NCBI GenBank assembly: GCA_014860585.1
Contig: JACZJL010000052.1
Location: 1 to 34,050 of the forward strand
DNA: 34,050 nucleotides
Direction of reading: 5' to 3'
From: Bacteroidales bacterium
GTDB taxonomy: Bacteria; Bacteroidota; Bacteroidia; Bacteroidales; 4484-276
A model generated the notes under the pieces. That model was given only the letters and a program-made list of their open reading frames with translations. It searched no databases and was not told the DNA's origin. Shown one piece after another: positions 7,935 to 17,086 of this stretch; positions within the stretch are counted from its first letter, which is position 1, and the number at the start of each line of letters is the position of its first letter. The position numbers and the translations under genes were made by a program.

Positions 7935-9095
7935 ATGAACCATAAACAGAAAAATAGAAAGACTTTTTTCCATTGTTTTCAATTTCAGGATCAACAACTT
8001 GTGTCAGGAAGGTTAGCAATGATATTTTTGGCCCTCTTTTTTCTCTTCTCCTGCTCCGAAACGAACAATCCGGAGCCTTACTCTCCGACATCTTACCAAA
8101 TTGAAATCCCTTATGGTTTTCCAACCAATCTGAATGTTCCTGAAGATAACCCCATGACAGTTGAGGGCATCGAACTTGGAAGAATGTTGTTCTATGATGG
8201 CCGTCTGAATGGCCGCACCCATCCAGATTCGCTGATGAGTTGCGCTACGTGCCATAGGCAGGAAAACAGTTTTGAAGTGGGTCTCCCCCGGCCTCATCCT
8301 TTCGGGATTACAGGACAAGCCACTCATCACGCCATGTTGCCACTGATTAATCTGGTGTGGAACATGGGAAATTATGGATGGAATGGGAGTGTCGGCTCCA
8401 TTGAAGCTGATGTAACCGGCGTAATTTATGATCCTTCAGAATTTGACTCAACTCCTGAAAAGGTTGTAAACACAATAAAAAGTATTGACGGCTATCCGGA
8501 GCTTTTTCAAAAAGCCTTCGGAACCAACGAAGTAACAGCTGACGGTATCGCAAAAGCGATAGCTCAATTTGTCAGGACATTGATTTCGGCCAACTCGAAA
8601 TTTGACCGGTACATGCGCGGTGAGTACCAGCTTAGTCCTGAAGAACTACGCGGCTTTGTGCTGTTCACAACCGAGGAGGGCGCTGACTGCTTTCATTGTC
8701 ATGGCGGGTTTGGCAATCCATTGTTTACAACAAATCTTTTTTACAACAATGGCAAAGACACCGAATTTAATGATCCGTCCGACCGTTACAGCATCACGGG
8801 TAACCCTGCTGATAAAGGGGCTTATAAGGCTACAACCCTGCGAAACATCGAACTGACCGGCCCTTATATGCATGATGGCCGTTTTGCAACCCTCGATGAA
8901 GTGATTGAATTTTACTCCCACCACGTTCAAAATTCACCCTACATTGACCCGCTCATGCACCATGTAGCCAACGGCGGTATTCAACTTACCCCAAATGAAA
9001 AAACCGACCTGATGGCATTTATCAAAGCTCTGAAAGATGAAACGTTTTTGACCAACCCTGATTTTGGTAAACCCGATAATTTGCCGGGACTTTAA
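7935..9095 (+). CDS. MbnH-like di-haem cytochrome c peroxidase/MauG family lipoprotein
   Basis: Two CxxCH haem c sites are present, CATCH (8248-8262) and CFHCH (8688-8702), spaced as in bacterial cytochrome c peroxidases and MauG. Other family marks are GRMLFYDGRLNG before the first haem, RTLISANSKFDRY between haems, and TLRNIELTGPYMHDGRF near the C terminus. The hydrophobic stretch IFLALFFLFSC is a lipobox, so the enzyme should sit in a membrane facing the periplasm. Paired with MbnP, it probably oxidises a Trp of that partner. Start choice is uncertain: a TTG at 7917 overlaps the mbnP-like stop, ATG 7935 is used here, and GTG 8001 (giving a short lysine/arginine-led signal peptide) or ATG 8019 behind AGGAAGG are also credible because the n-region from 7935 is unusually long. 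Confidence 0.87.
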   Translation: MNHKQKNRKTFFHCFQFQDQQLVSGRLAMIFLALFFLFSCSETNNPEPYSPTSYQIEIPYGFPTNLNVPEDNPMTVEGIELGRMLFYDGRLNGRTHPDSLMSCATCHRQENSFEVGLPRPHPFGITGQATHHAMLPLINLVWNMGNYGWNGSVGSIEADVTGVIYDPSEFDSTPEKVVNTIKSIDGYPELFQKAFGTNEVTADGIAKAIAQFVRTLISANSKFDRYMRGEYQLSPEELRGFVLFTTEEGADCFHCHGGFGNPLFTTNLFYNNGKDTEFNDPSDRYSITGNPADKGAYKATTLRNIELTGPYMHDGRFATLDEVIEFYSHHVQNSPYIDPLMHHVANGGIQLTPNEKTDLMAFIKALKDETFLTNPDFGKPDNLPGL

Positions 9096-9133
9096 CAATC
9101 AATTCCTCCTCTGCGCAGGCACAATAGTTTACG

Positions 9134-9141
9134 TACCTTTG
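9134..9141 (+). promoter_or_regulatory. -7 promoter element for the ABC-F gene
   Basis: TACCTTTG followed by CA matches the Bacteroidota -7 consensus TAnnTTTG exactly and lies 33 bases before the ATG. No good -33 TTG is seen at the expected distance. Confidence 0.5.
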
Positions 9142-9159
9142 CAGCCAAATTTTTGATAA

Positions 9160-10788
<1,629 letters not shown>

Positions 10789-10883
10789 AAGGAGAATTGG
10801 CAGAACTGTGTTTTTGATGAGAAAGAAGGATTCACTTGAATCAGAGATACAACTGGTCCAATAATTTTCAATTTCTAACAAAA

Positions 10884-10891
10884 TACCTTTG
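10884..10891 (+). promoter_or_regulatory. -7 promoter element for the SDR gene
   Basis: TACCTTTG fits TAnnTTTG exactly and stands 48 bases upstream of ATG 10940. The upstream -33 region is AT-rich without a clear TTG at standard spacing. Confidence 0.45.
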
Positions 10892-10939
10892 AACGAAATT
10901 TCCATTTAATCTTGCAGCTTAATTATAAATAATACAACT

Positions 10940-11863
10940 ATGCAAACAATCCTTGGCGCCGGTGGAAATATCGGCAATGAACTGGCAAAATCCCTGACGA
11001 AATTTACAACAGACATTCGCCTGGTAAGCCGCAACCCGAAAAAAGTCAACAACACCGATCAAATTATGGCTGCTGACCTCACTGACCCCAATCAGGTTGA
11101 TAAGGCTGTCGAAGGATCGGAGGTGGTTTATGTAACCATTGCTTTCGATTACAAAGCCAAAATCTGGAAAGAAACATGGCCACCGCTGATGAAAGCCGTA
11201 ATTCAAAGTTGTAAAAAGCATAAGGCAAAGCTGGTTTTCTTCGACAACATGTATATGTATGATTGCAATCATTTATCAACGATGACCGAAGAAACCCCGG
11301 TCAGACCAACAAGCGAAAAAGGCGAAGTCCGTCGGCAGGTGGCGGCGATGGTAATGGATGAGGTTAATAATGGAAATCTTACCGCATTGATTGCCAGGGC
11401 GCCCGATTTTATTTCACCCACAAACAGCATACTAACCCAGAGCGTTTATGGAAATCTGAAAAAAGGAAAAAAAGCTGACTGGTTTGCTGATGCAGATAAA
11501 ATCCATAACTTCATTTACTGGGTGGATGCAGCCAAAGCTACAGCATTACTCGGAAACACCCCGGATGCATATGGCCAGGTGTGGCATTTGCCATCAATCA
11601 AAGACAAACTTACTGGTAAACAATGGGTTGAACTTGTTGCCAAAGCGCTGAATGACGAACCTAAAATTGCAGTGCTTCCGGTCTGGATGATGAGCATTGT
11701 TGGACTATTTATTCCGATCATCAGGGAATTCAGGGAAATGGCTTACCAGTACGATCGGGATTATTATTTCGACAGCAGCAAGTTTGAGAAAAGATTCGGT
11801 TACCAGGCTTTTACTGCAGAAGAAGCGATCAGAGAACTCATCCGGTACATGGAGAAAAAGTAA
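10940..11863 (+). CDS. Atypical short-chain dehydrogenase / NAD-dependent epimerase family protein
   Basis: The 307-residue protein begins almost at once with the nucleotide-binding loop LGAGGNIGNELAKSL (GxxGxxG), followed by RLVSRNPKK where the ribose-recognising basic residue lies, AADLTDPNQVDKA, and VVYVTIAF, as in extended or atypical SDRs (NmrA/epimerase-like). YMYDCN stands where the catalytic Tyr region would be, but no clear YxxxK follows, so it may be a non-canonical reductase or a redox-sensing binding protein. The C-terminal half contains HNFIYWVDAAKATALL and QVWHLPS, typical of sugar-epimerase relatives. No signal peptide; cytoplasmic. It is a single-gene unit between its own -7 element and a strong terminator. 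Confidence 0.82.
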   Translation: MQTILGAGGNIGNELAKSLTKFTTDIRLVSRNPKKVNNTDQIMAADLTDPNQVDKAVEGSEVVYVTIAFDYKAKIWKETWPPLMKAVIQSCKKHKAKLVFFDNMYMYDCNHLSTMTEETPVRPTSEKGEVRRQVAAMVMDEVNNGNLTALIARAPDFISPTNSILTQSVYGNLKKGKKADWFADADKIHNFIYWVDAAKATALLGNTPDAYGQVWHLPSIKDKLTGKQWVELVAKALNDEPKIAVLPVWMMSIVGLFIPIIREFREMAYQYDRDYYFDSSKFEKRFGYQAFTAEEAIRELIRYMEKK

Positions 11864-11925
11864 AAAAATCAATTTTACTGCGCTTTTCTTCAGTGAACAG
11901 GGGCATAGTGTAAAGCAAAAAAAAC

Positions 11926-11965
11926 AAAAACCCACTGACGGTCAATGCCATTCAGTGGGTTTTTT
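11926..11965. terminator. Bidirectional rho-independent terminator
   Basis: AAAAACCCACTGA (11926-11938) and TCAGTGGGTTTTT (11952-11964) form a perfect stem around a 13-base loop. The stem is flanked by a T-run on one strand and by the complementary A-run on the other, so it can end transcription of the SDR gene (+) and of tRNA-Cys (-). Confidence 0.88.
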
Positions 11966-11970
11966 AGTTG

Positions 11971-12041
11971 AGGTACCAAGCGGATTCGAACCGCTGTACA
12001 CGGTTTTGCAGACCGTTGCCTAACCACTCGGCCATGGTACC
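11971..12041 (-). tRNA. tRNA-Cys (anticodon GCA)
   Basis: The minus strand folds into a full cloverleaf of 71 bases. The acceptor stem pairs GGTACCA with TGGTACC, the D arm carries GCCGAGTGGTTAGGC, the anticodon arm is ACGGT-CTGCAAA-ACCGT with anticodon GCA, and the T arm is GCGGT-TCGAATC-CGC plus T. The discriminator base is U73, the identity element of tRNA-Cys. The CCA end is not encoded. The terminator at 11926-11965 lies six bases downstream. Confidence 0.97.
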
Positions 12042-12060
12042 TTGTGTATTTTCAGGGGTG

Positions 12061-12068
12061 CAAAAATA
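12061..12068 (-). promoter_or_regulatory. Possible -7 element for tRNA-Cys
   Basis: On the minus strand this reads TATTTTTG, matching TAnnTTTG, 19 bases upstream of the mature tRNA 5' end. No TTG at -33 was found. Confidence 0.35.
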
Positions 12069-12340
12069 AAGTTTTTATCTATTTGGAAGTCACCTTAATC
12101 AAATAAACTTGAAATTTTTAAATAAATGAGATCAACAGGCTGTTTTTCGCCAATTCAAAAGCAAGACAGTTTGGGAAGACAACAGGTAGTAGATTCTGAT
12201 CTTGCCTGAAGTAGCATGAATGAGAGCAGAATTCCATTGAATGTATCACTAAAAAGTGCAGTTGAACTGGATTTGATGAATTTTCGCAACTAAGTTCTAT
12301 CATGCAGTTTGGTATCATTCAGTAATCACACCTGTAAAAA
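12069..12340. other. Intergenic stretch without recognisable content
   Basis: This AT-rich segment lies downstream of the DUF2490-like gene and upstream of tRNA-Cys. A 66-codon minus-strand frame (12118-12318) crosses it, but its composition (Cys, Ser, Phe rich, no motif) does not look like protein. Confidence 0.5.
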
Positions 12341-13042
12341 TCAATTGACCCTGAAGTACCAGCTCAAGGTGAACCAAAGCACTTGGTTAATACCATTATA
12401 AGTAATATCCGACATGCGAAAATCAGGTCCGATTTCAACCTTGTTTTGTTTATCAACTTCATAGCCTATCAGCGCCACCAGTCTTATTTCAAGGCCGGTT
12501 TCATTGTTTTCGAATTCACCAAGATATTCGTTGCTTGCTTTAAAGTAAAACTCTTTGGGGTCAACATTATCGCCCGAAAGTGGTTTTTCGGCTGTAATCC
12601 GGTAACGGGCACGGATTTCCCAGTTGCCATCCGGATCTAAGGTCTGGTCTGAAGCAAACCGATGTCCCAACCGGAATGCATCTAAATTATTGACGATCGA
12701 ATATTGTTGAATAAACCTGTGGAAGATTTGGTCTTCGCGGCTCCGGTAAAGATATCCTCCAGTGAGGGAATGATTTAAATGGGTTTTGAGGGACAAATAT
12801 ACCGCGGCATCAACAACCTGAATCTTGTAATCAAATTTACCTTCTCCGTTGCCCGGATTATCATACAAAAGATTTCGTGATTCTATATTTCCGGTCAACT
12901 TAAGATCACCGGATATCTTCGCTGATACATTGATTTTTGGGAGAATTCCTGCTCTGAACCGATCCTGTACAAAACCATTCAAACCATAAATCATGAAGAT
13001 CATAAGCATGAGCCATCTGTACATCTTAACCCTTTCTCCCAT
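12341..13042 (-). CDS. DUF2490-like outer-membrane beta-barrel protein
   Basis: The 233-residue product has an N-terminal hydrophobic signal peptide (first 25 residues; an alternative start at Met7, base 13024, would give a tighter one). The mature part consists of alternating-residue amphipathic strands with basic and aromatic residues, for example GGYLYRSREDQIFHRFIQQY, LGHRFASDQTL, WEIRARYRITAEKPL and a last strand ending in aromatic WFTLSWYFRVN, which fits an outer-membrane barrel and the DUF2490 pattern of R-H-R-rich hairpins. Function unknown. It follows the PepSY-like exported protein gene with only three bases between them, so the two are co-transcribed and may work together at the envelope. 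Confidence 0.75.
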   Translation of the reverse strand: MGERVKMYRWLMLMIFMIYGLNGFVQDRFRAGILPKINVSAKISGDLKLTGNIESRNLLYDNPGNGEGKFDYKIQVVDAAVYLSLKTHLNHSLTGGYLYRSREDQIFHRFIQQYSIVNNLDAFRLGHRFASDQTLDPDGNWEIRARYRITAEKPLSGDNVDPKEFYFKASNEYLGEFENNETGLEIRLVALIGYEVDKQNKVEIGPDFRMSDITYNGINQVLWFTLSWYFRVN

Positions 13043-13045
13043 CTT

Positions 13046-13627
13046 TTAAAACTCCATATTGTTCATGTTCCGCAGGTCGATTTCAAGCATTTTTTCCAGA
13101 CCACCACTGTCGGAAAACAAAAGTTCAAATGCAGCAAAATGATGTTCAGTGCGGGTTTCGATCACCAACTCATATTTTTGTTCAAAGGTTTTTGAGGAGC
13201 CTCCCGAAACAATCAATTCCGATAGCACCGGTTCAGGAGCTACCCACTGCACCTGGGTTTTAAGCACCTTATAGGTCCCGAATTTTTCGATCAATAAATC
13301 GGTAATCTGTTGTTTTATTAAAAAAGTCAGACTGTCGAATTCAATGGTTTTTTCCACGTCGAGCAACATACCAGCCGAATCGAATTCAATACTGAATTTG
13401 TAACCGCGGAATTTTGTTTTAGCCTCTAACGTTTTACCATCATGGCTTTCCTCAGCATACCATTTTACTTTAACACCCGGCAGGGTTAAATTGGTAAAAT
13501 TCAAGGCATTTTCGGGAACCTGCTTTTCTTTGATGCGATACTCGCGCTCAAATTTCACCTGTCCGAAAAGGTCTTCTGAAAGAAGTAATACAAAAATCAA
13601 TAATCCTAAATACGAAACCAGCTTCAT
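13046..13627 (-). CDS. Exported PepSY-like domain protein
   Basis: Start at ATG 13627 gives MKLVSYLGLLIFVLLLSEDL followed by FGQ, a clean Sec signal peptide; an upstream ATG at 13663 would add twelve residues before it and is less likely. The mature part (about 170 residues) repeats the pattern of PepSY-like/beta-lactamase-inhibitor-like domains of Bacteroidota: VKWYAEES, YKFSIEFDSAGMLLDVEKTI (strand, acidic turn, strand) and a helix before VQW. Such proteins are periplasmic and of poorly known function. The gene is directly upstream of the DUF2490-like barrel gene. The domain call is from pattern memory and is moderate. Confidence 0.7.
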   Translation of the reverse strand: MKLVSYLGLLIFVLLLSEDLFGQVKFEREYRIKEKQVPENALNFTNLTLPGVKVKWYAEESHDGKTLEAKTKFRGYKFSIEFDSAGMLLDVEKTIEFDSLTFLIKQQITDLLIEKFGTYKVLKTQVQWVAPEPVLSELIVSGGSSKTFEQKYELVIETRTEHHFAAFELLFSDSGGLEKMLEIDLRNMNNMEF

Positions 13628-13706
13628 AAAATGATTTAAACCTTTTGATTTGTATGTAAACAAAAATAGGATTTAAAAGTTGATCAAGGTATCAAATAGT
13701 CCGTAG

Positions 13707-13880
13707 AGGGGGATTTTGTTACCGCTGAAGGTGTCAAAAGGTTACTTAGTCTTCATGGAATCATCGGTTGAAGACTTGAAAGAAATCTACTGTTACATAG
13801 CGACTGAACCTGTTCGTTTCGCATCCATAACTGTCAGCAAAGTATACAACAGAGCTCAAATATTGGCTTTTAATCCGTAA
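13707..13880 (+). pseudogene. Truncated ParE/RelE-type toxin remnant
   Basis: A short plus-strand frame (open from the TAG at 13704; ATG at 13755) encodes YLVFMESSVEDLKEIYCYIA and then ASITVSKVYNRAQILAFNP before TAA 13878-13880. The order, strand plus a DLxxIxxYIA helix, then a helix with VxxxxxRAxxL and FxP, is that of the first half of ParE-family toxins. The C-terminal half, with the GR and arginine-rich strands, is missing, because the frame stops seven bases before the convergent gene's end. No antitoxin gene accompanies it. I take it as a deletion remnant of a toxin-antitoxin locus; an expressed 41-residue peptide is possible but unlikely. Confidence 0.5.
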
Positions 13881-13886
13881 TTACTT

Positions 13887-14069
13887 CTAAGCCCCCACCG
13901 CCTTCAGCGCTTCGTAAACCAAAAATGCCGGCCAGACCAGCGCTTTGAGAAATCCGAGCACTCCCATCCAAAAAGAAGTTGCTGTTGAAATGAAATAAAT
14001 GGCTGCGCCGATTAATCCCAGCCCGTAAACTGCACTGGCCGAGCCGCTTCCGTGATCCTGAGTTTTCAT
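13887..14069 (-). CDS. Small conserved membrane protein (60 residues)
   Basis: The product has a short polar N terminus (KTQDHGSGSAS), one hydrophobic helix (AVYGLGLIGAAIYFIS), and a second helix with GVLGFLKALVWPAFLVYEAL. I recall near-identical small proteins with the same FLKALVWPAFLVYE core in many bacteria, annotated as hypothetical. No function is known to me. It is 31 bases downstream of the CCPxFDPxPWD gene and shares a leader element with it, so they are probably co-expressed. Confidence 0.75.
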   Translation of the reverse strand: MKTQDHGSGSASAVYGLGLIGAAIYFISTATSFWMGVLGFLKALVWPAFLVYEALKAVGA

Positions 14070-14092
14070 AATTTTCTGCTTTAAAGTTGATT

Positions 14093-14104
14093 GTTAATGG
14101 TTAA
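14093..14104 (-). repeat. Leader 12-mer TTAACCATTAAC, copy 1
   Basis: This minus-strand 12-mer lies 23 bases before the start codon of the 60-residue membrane protein gene and overlaps the stop of the preceding gene. The same sequence precedes that preceding gene (14601-14612). Confidence 0.5.
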
Positions 14105-14583
14105 CTAATTTGTCCAATGATCACTACGTAGTTTTTCCCCCATTTTTTGGAACATTTGGGGCAGGTGGTGTACCAGGTGTAGGTTTTCTTCAGGTCGTGG
14201 CCCCTCCCTTTTACATAGGCAGCGAAATCCTTCATCCATTTCCCGGTATCTTTAAATGGTCCTTCGTAAACTTTGCTGAGAAATTTCCCTGAGAGATTTA
14301 AATTCTCAGCATTTTTCACTTCCCGGTCAACGGCGAGGTAAAGATCCATGTTCCACATCGAAGTGTGGTCGGAAAGGCAGAGCCAGTCAGGCATTTTGGC
14401 GCCAGCGGCATCCACTTTGGCGTTCAGCCGTTTCATGGCAGCGCCAAAATTCACCGGCATGTAAAACAGGGTGAAAACCTTGTCTTTAATAAACTGTTTA
14501 TTGTTCCATTCGAAAAGCTTGTCATCCCAGGGAGCCGGATCGAACTGCGGGCAACATTCCGGAGTTTCATCTTTTTGTGTCAT
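14101..14583 (-). CDS. Conserved CCPxFDPxPWD family protein (often labelled hydrolase)
   Basis: The 160-residue protein opens with ECCPQFDPAPWDDKLFEWNN and closes with YTTCPKCSKKWGKNYVV, the two signature blocks of a widespread bacterial family that databases often call hydrolase without proof. Between them are PVNFGAAM, a MPDWLCLSDHTSMWNMDLYL segment and LSGKFLSKVYEGPFKD, which recall the GyrI-like small-molecule-binding fold. The paired cysteines at both ends could bind metal. No signal peptide or membrane helix is seen, so it is cytoplasmic. The co-directional 60-residue membrane protein gene follows after 31 bases. Biochemical role unknown. Confidence 0.8.
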   Translation of the reverse strand: MTQKDETPECCPQFDPAPWDDKLFEWNNKQFIKDKVFTLFYMPVNFGAAMKRLNAKVDAAGAKMPDWLCLSDHTSMWNMDLYLAVDREVKNAENLNLSGKFLSKVYEGPFKDTGKWMKDFAAYVKGRGHDLKKTYTWYTTCPKCSKKWGKNYVVIIGQIS

Positions 14584-14600
14584 AGCTTAATTTTTTAAAG

Positions 14601-14612
14601 GTTAATGGTTAA
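14601..14612 (-). repeat. Leader 12-mer TTAACCATTAAC, copy 2
   Basis: The second identical copy lies 17 bases before the ATG at 14583; both copies are followed downstream by CTTTAAA before the start codon. Confidence 0.5.
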
Positions 14613-14623
14613 GAAGAAATTTT

Positions 14624-14637
14624 AGGTCAGTTGACCT
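14624..14637. terminator. Hairpin downstream of the TonB-dependent receptor gene
   Basis: AGGTC-AGTT-GACCT is a five-to-six base-pair hairpin 26 bases past the receptor stop. It has a T5 run on the plus strand and an AAAATTTC tail on the minus strand, so it is a weak terminator for the receptor at best. Confidence 0.35.
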
Positions 14638-14662
14638 TTTTCAGGCCTCAAAATTACACTTT

Positions 14663-17014
14663 TCAGAATTCAATCTTGTAAGAAATTTGAGGGAAAAGCA
14701 ATCTTTCCTTATCCTCCTCAATCTGATTGGTTTTCAGGTTGTATTTGTATCCGTAAAACTCGTCACTTCCGATAATATTGACCAATTGCACCGACCAGAT
14801 ACTTGCAAATTTCGGCTTGTTTTTGCGGTAATTGAATCCAAGATGGAGGTGGAAGTTATCCGGTTTTTGGTCGGAAAATGCCTGCCTTTCGTCGTAAATG
14901 ATATCTCTGGCCTGGTGTGATGCAGCTTCATCCACCGGACTAATTTTATCGCCGCCCATCATCACGAACCTGCCATTGAGACTCAACTGATTTTTATTCA
15001 TTTTCCCTACATTCCATTCTTTTCCGGCCAGCAGGTTCAGCACATAGCCTTTGTTAAACCGCGAATCCCTGCGGATGCCATCTCCGCCTTCGTATGTTGA
15101 CTGAAACAGCGAGCCGGTAACCAGGTAATAAAAGCCACGACGCATAAATTGTTCCAGCGTCAGGTCAATCCCGAAATTATCCCCTTTTCCGTTGTTGATG
15201 AGCATTTCATCAATGAACCAGTCCATTTCGAGGTTGATCATCGAAAATGAAGAACTGTCAATGACCGGTATGTTGTACAATTGCTGATAGTAGGGTTCAG
15301 CCGTGAAATGGGTAAATTCGTTGATGTTCCATTTGTAGGCAAACACCAGGTGATTCGCACGGCCGGGTTTCAGGTCGTTGTTTGGAAACATAGTTATACC
15401 TTCATCTTCACGGGTAATAAAATAGACCTGAAGCATTTCCATCATGCTGTGATTGCTGATGCCCAGACCAATGGAATGTTGGGGTAAAAACTGGTAATTC
15501 AGGCCAATCCTCGGTTCAAAGGTGAGCGATCCGTTCAGGGTAAAGTGCTGGAGATAGGCGCCTGCGTTCAAGGTCAGTTGGTTGCTGAAGGCATAATTTG
15601 ATTGCGCATAACCCTGTAACAGGTAACTATTTCCATCGCTTTTGGAGATTTGCTGTAATGGAGCTCCCAGTGTTTCTGCTTCCCGGATATCCACCCGGTA
15701 AAAGAGATTGCTTACTGTAACGCCGCTTCGCAACGTGTGTTTGGCACTCAGCTTTTTGTTGACATAAGTTGAAAAGGCAATTTTAACCTGATCATTGACA
15801 ATGTATTGGTCTTGCTGCAGGACATTATTTCCATCCAACTGATCCTGAATCCATTCAAGACCGTTTCCTGTAACCGAAAGTGAACTGTTGATGTAGGCCG
15901 AGTTACCCAAAACTTTCCGGTAATTCAGGCCGGTTGCTCCCATATATTGCCGGTTTAAAAGTTCCTGTAAATCCTGGGCATACTGCCTGTCGTCCGGATC
16001 ATTGGGTTCAAGTCCTGAAATATCCCATGCGCCGATTCCCCACCATGAGAGGACGCCGCCTTTTTTAAGAGGAAAATTCAGCTTGAACGACAAATCCTGG
16101 AAGCGGTTGCCTGCAGCGTCATCAGGGAGCAATGGGGCAATGAAAACGAAAGTGGAGAAGCGATAATTGAACAGATAGGAAGACTGCGAAACTTTTGAAA
16201 AAGGCCCTTCAGAAGCGATGTCAATACCAAGGGTCCCCAGTTGAACAGCATGTTCGTATTTTTCATTGTTACCGGTTCTCATCCTGATATCGAAAACCCC
16301 CGAAAGACCATTGCCATATTCTGCCGGCCAGGCGCCGGTGTAGAAGTCCGAGTTGGCCAACAGTTGCGCACTTAAAGCAGTAAACGCCCCACCCCCAAAT
16401 GAAATGACATTGGCATAGTGATTAGGATTGGCAATTTGCACTCCTTCCATCTGCCACAAAATTCCTTTGGAGGCATTTCCCCTGACGATGATGGCGTTGC
16501 CATTCAACCCGCCGGCTACTCCTGCAAACGACTGCACAAGTTGGGCCGGGTCATCCACGCTGCCGGCATACCGGCGCGCTTCTTCAACACTGATTTGCCG
16601 CGCACTTACCGTAGCCATCGAATTCAGTGGCTTGTCTTTGTCCTGTCCGGCTACAATTTCCACAACATCCATCTGCTGTATGGATTCCTTCAAACCGGCA
16701 TTGATAATCACTTCTTTCGCCGACCCTACAACAATCTCCCGCAACCAAAGCGGCTCATAACCGACGAATCGCACCACTATGTCATAACGCCCAACCGGAA
16801 CTTTCTCAATCTGGAAATATCCGTCCTGATCAGTGGAAGACCCGATCAGCGGGTCTGTGCCATTCAGAACTACGGTAGCTCCCGGCAGTGAAATTCCGGA
16901 CTCGCTGTCAACCACCCGACCTTTCACAGTTTGATGTAATTGCTGCGCTGTGCTGATCCCATGAATTGAAATAAGGATCAGTAAAAACCAAAACTTCTTT
17001 TTAAACATGTCCAT
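14663..17014 (-). CDS. TonB-dependent receptor with N-terminal carboxypeptidase-like domain
   Basis: The 783-residue protein has a signal peptide ending near ISTAQQ, a carboxypeptidase-regulatory-like domain (residues about 28-112: VKGRVVDSESGISLPGATV, DQDGYFQIEKVPVGRYDIVV), a plug domain (about 120-245: VQSFAGVAGGLNGNAIIVRG, WPAEYGNGLSGVFDIRMRTG) and a C-terminal barrel with closing aromatic strand FPQISYKIEF. No SusD partner is adjacent, so it is not a typical polysaccharide-utilisation receptor; a siderophore, metal complex or other small ligand is possible. The plug motif SARQISVEEARRYAGSVDDP resembles receptors whose family lacks a known ligand. Divergent from a PAS-LuxR regulator, which is its likely controller. 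Start may also be Met3 (base 17008). Confidence 0.92.
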   Translation of the reverse strand: MDMFKKKFWFLLILISIHGISTAQQLHQTVKGRVVDSESGISLPGATVVLNGTDPLIGSSTDQDGYFQIEKVPVGRYDIVVRFVGYEPLWLREIVVGSAKEVIINAGLKESIQQMDVVEIVAGQDKDKPLNSMATVSARQISVEEARRYAGSVDDPAQLVQSFAGVAGGLNGNAIIVRGNASKGILWQMEGVQIANPNHYANVISFGGGAFTALSAQLLANSDFYTGAWPAEYGNGLSGVFDIRMRTGNNEKYEHAVQLGTLGIDIASEGPFSKVSQSSYLFNYRFSTFVFIAPLLPDDAAGNRFQDLSFKLNFPLKKGGVLSWWGIGAWDISGLEPNDPDDRQYAQDLQELLNRQYMGATGLNYRKVLGNSAYINSSLSVTGNGLEWIQDQLDGNNVLQQDQYIVNDQVKIAFSTYVNKKLSAKHTLRSGVTVSNLFYRVDIREAETLGAPLQQISKSDGNSYLLQGYAQSNYAFSNQLTLNAGAYLQHFTLNGSLTFEPRIGLNYQFLPQHSIGLGISNHSMMEMLQVYFITREDEGITMFPNNDLKPGRANHLVFAYKWNINEFTHFTAEPYYQQLYNIPVIDSSSFSMINLEMDWFIDEMLINNGKGDNFGIDLTLEQFMRRGFYYLVTGSLFQSTYEGGDGIRRDSRFNKGYVLNLLAGKEWNVGKMNKNQLSLNGRFVMMGGDKISPVDEAASHQARDIIYDERQAFSDQKPDNFHLHLGFNYRKNKPKFASIWSVQLVNIIGSDEFYGYKYNLKTNQIEEDKERLLFPQISYKIEF

Positions 17015-17037
17015 TTTTTTACGTTAATTTGAAGCTG

Positions 17038-17068
17038 CAAAATTGCGATTGCGGCCAGGATGCTGCAA
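17038..17068 (-). promoter_or_regulatory. Probable promoter of the TonB-dependent receptor gene
   Basis: On the minus strand TTG (17066-17068), a 20-base spacer and CAATTTTG (17038-17045) match the Bacteroidota promoter with one change in the -7 box (C for T). It gives a leader of roughly 20-25 bases. The -33 box touches the inverted repeat at 17067-17086. Confidence 0.5.
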
Positions 17069-17086
17069 TACTGAAAAATCAGTATT
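17067..17086. repeat. Perfect inverted repeat, candidate operator or start-codon hairpin
   Basis: AATACTGA-AAAA-TCAGTATT is an eight-base perfect inverted repeat with a four-base spacer. It overlaps the -33 box of the divergent receptor promoter and ends two bases before the ATG of the regulator gene. It could be bound by the regulator as DNA, or fold in its mRNA and block the start codon. Confidence 0.5.

Noticed and set aside
12118-12318. Minus-strand frame of 66 codons in the tRNA-Cys/DUF2490 gap
   Set aside because: Rich in Cys, Ser and Phe, no domain, signal or motif, and no promoter or start context; looks like chance.
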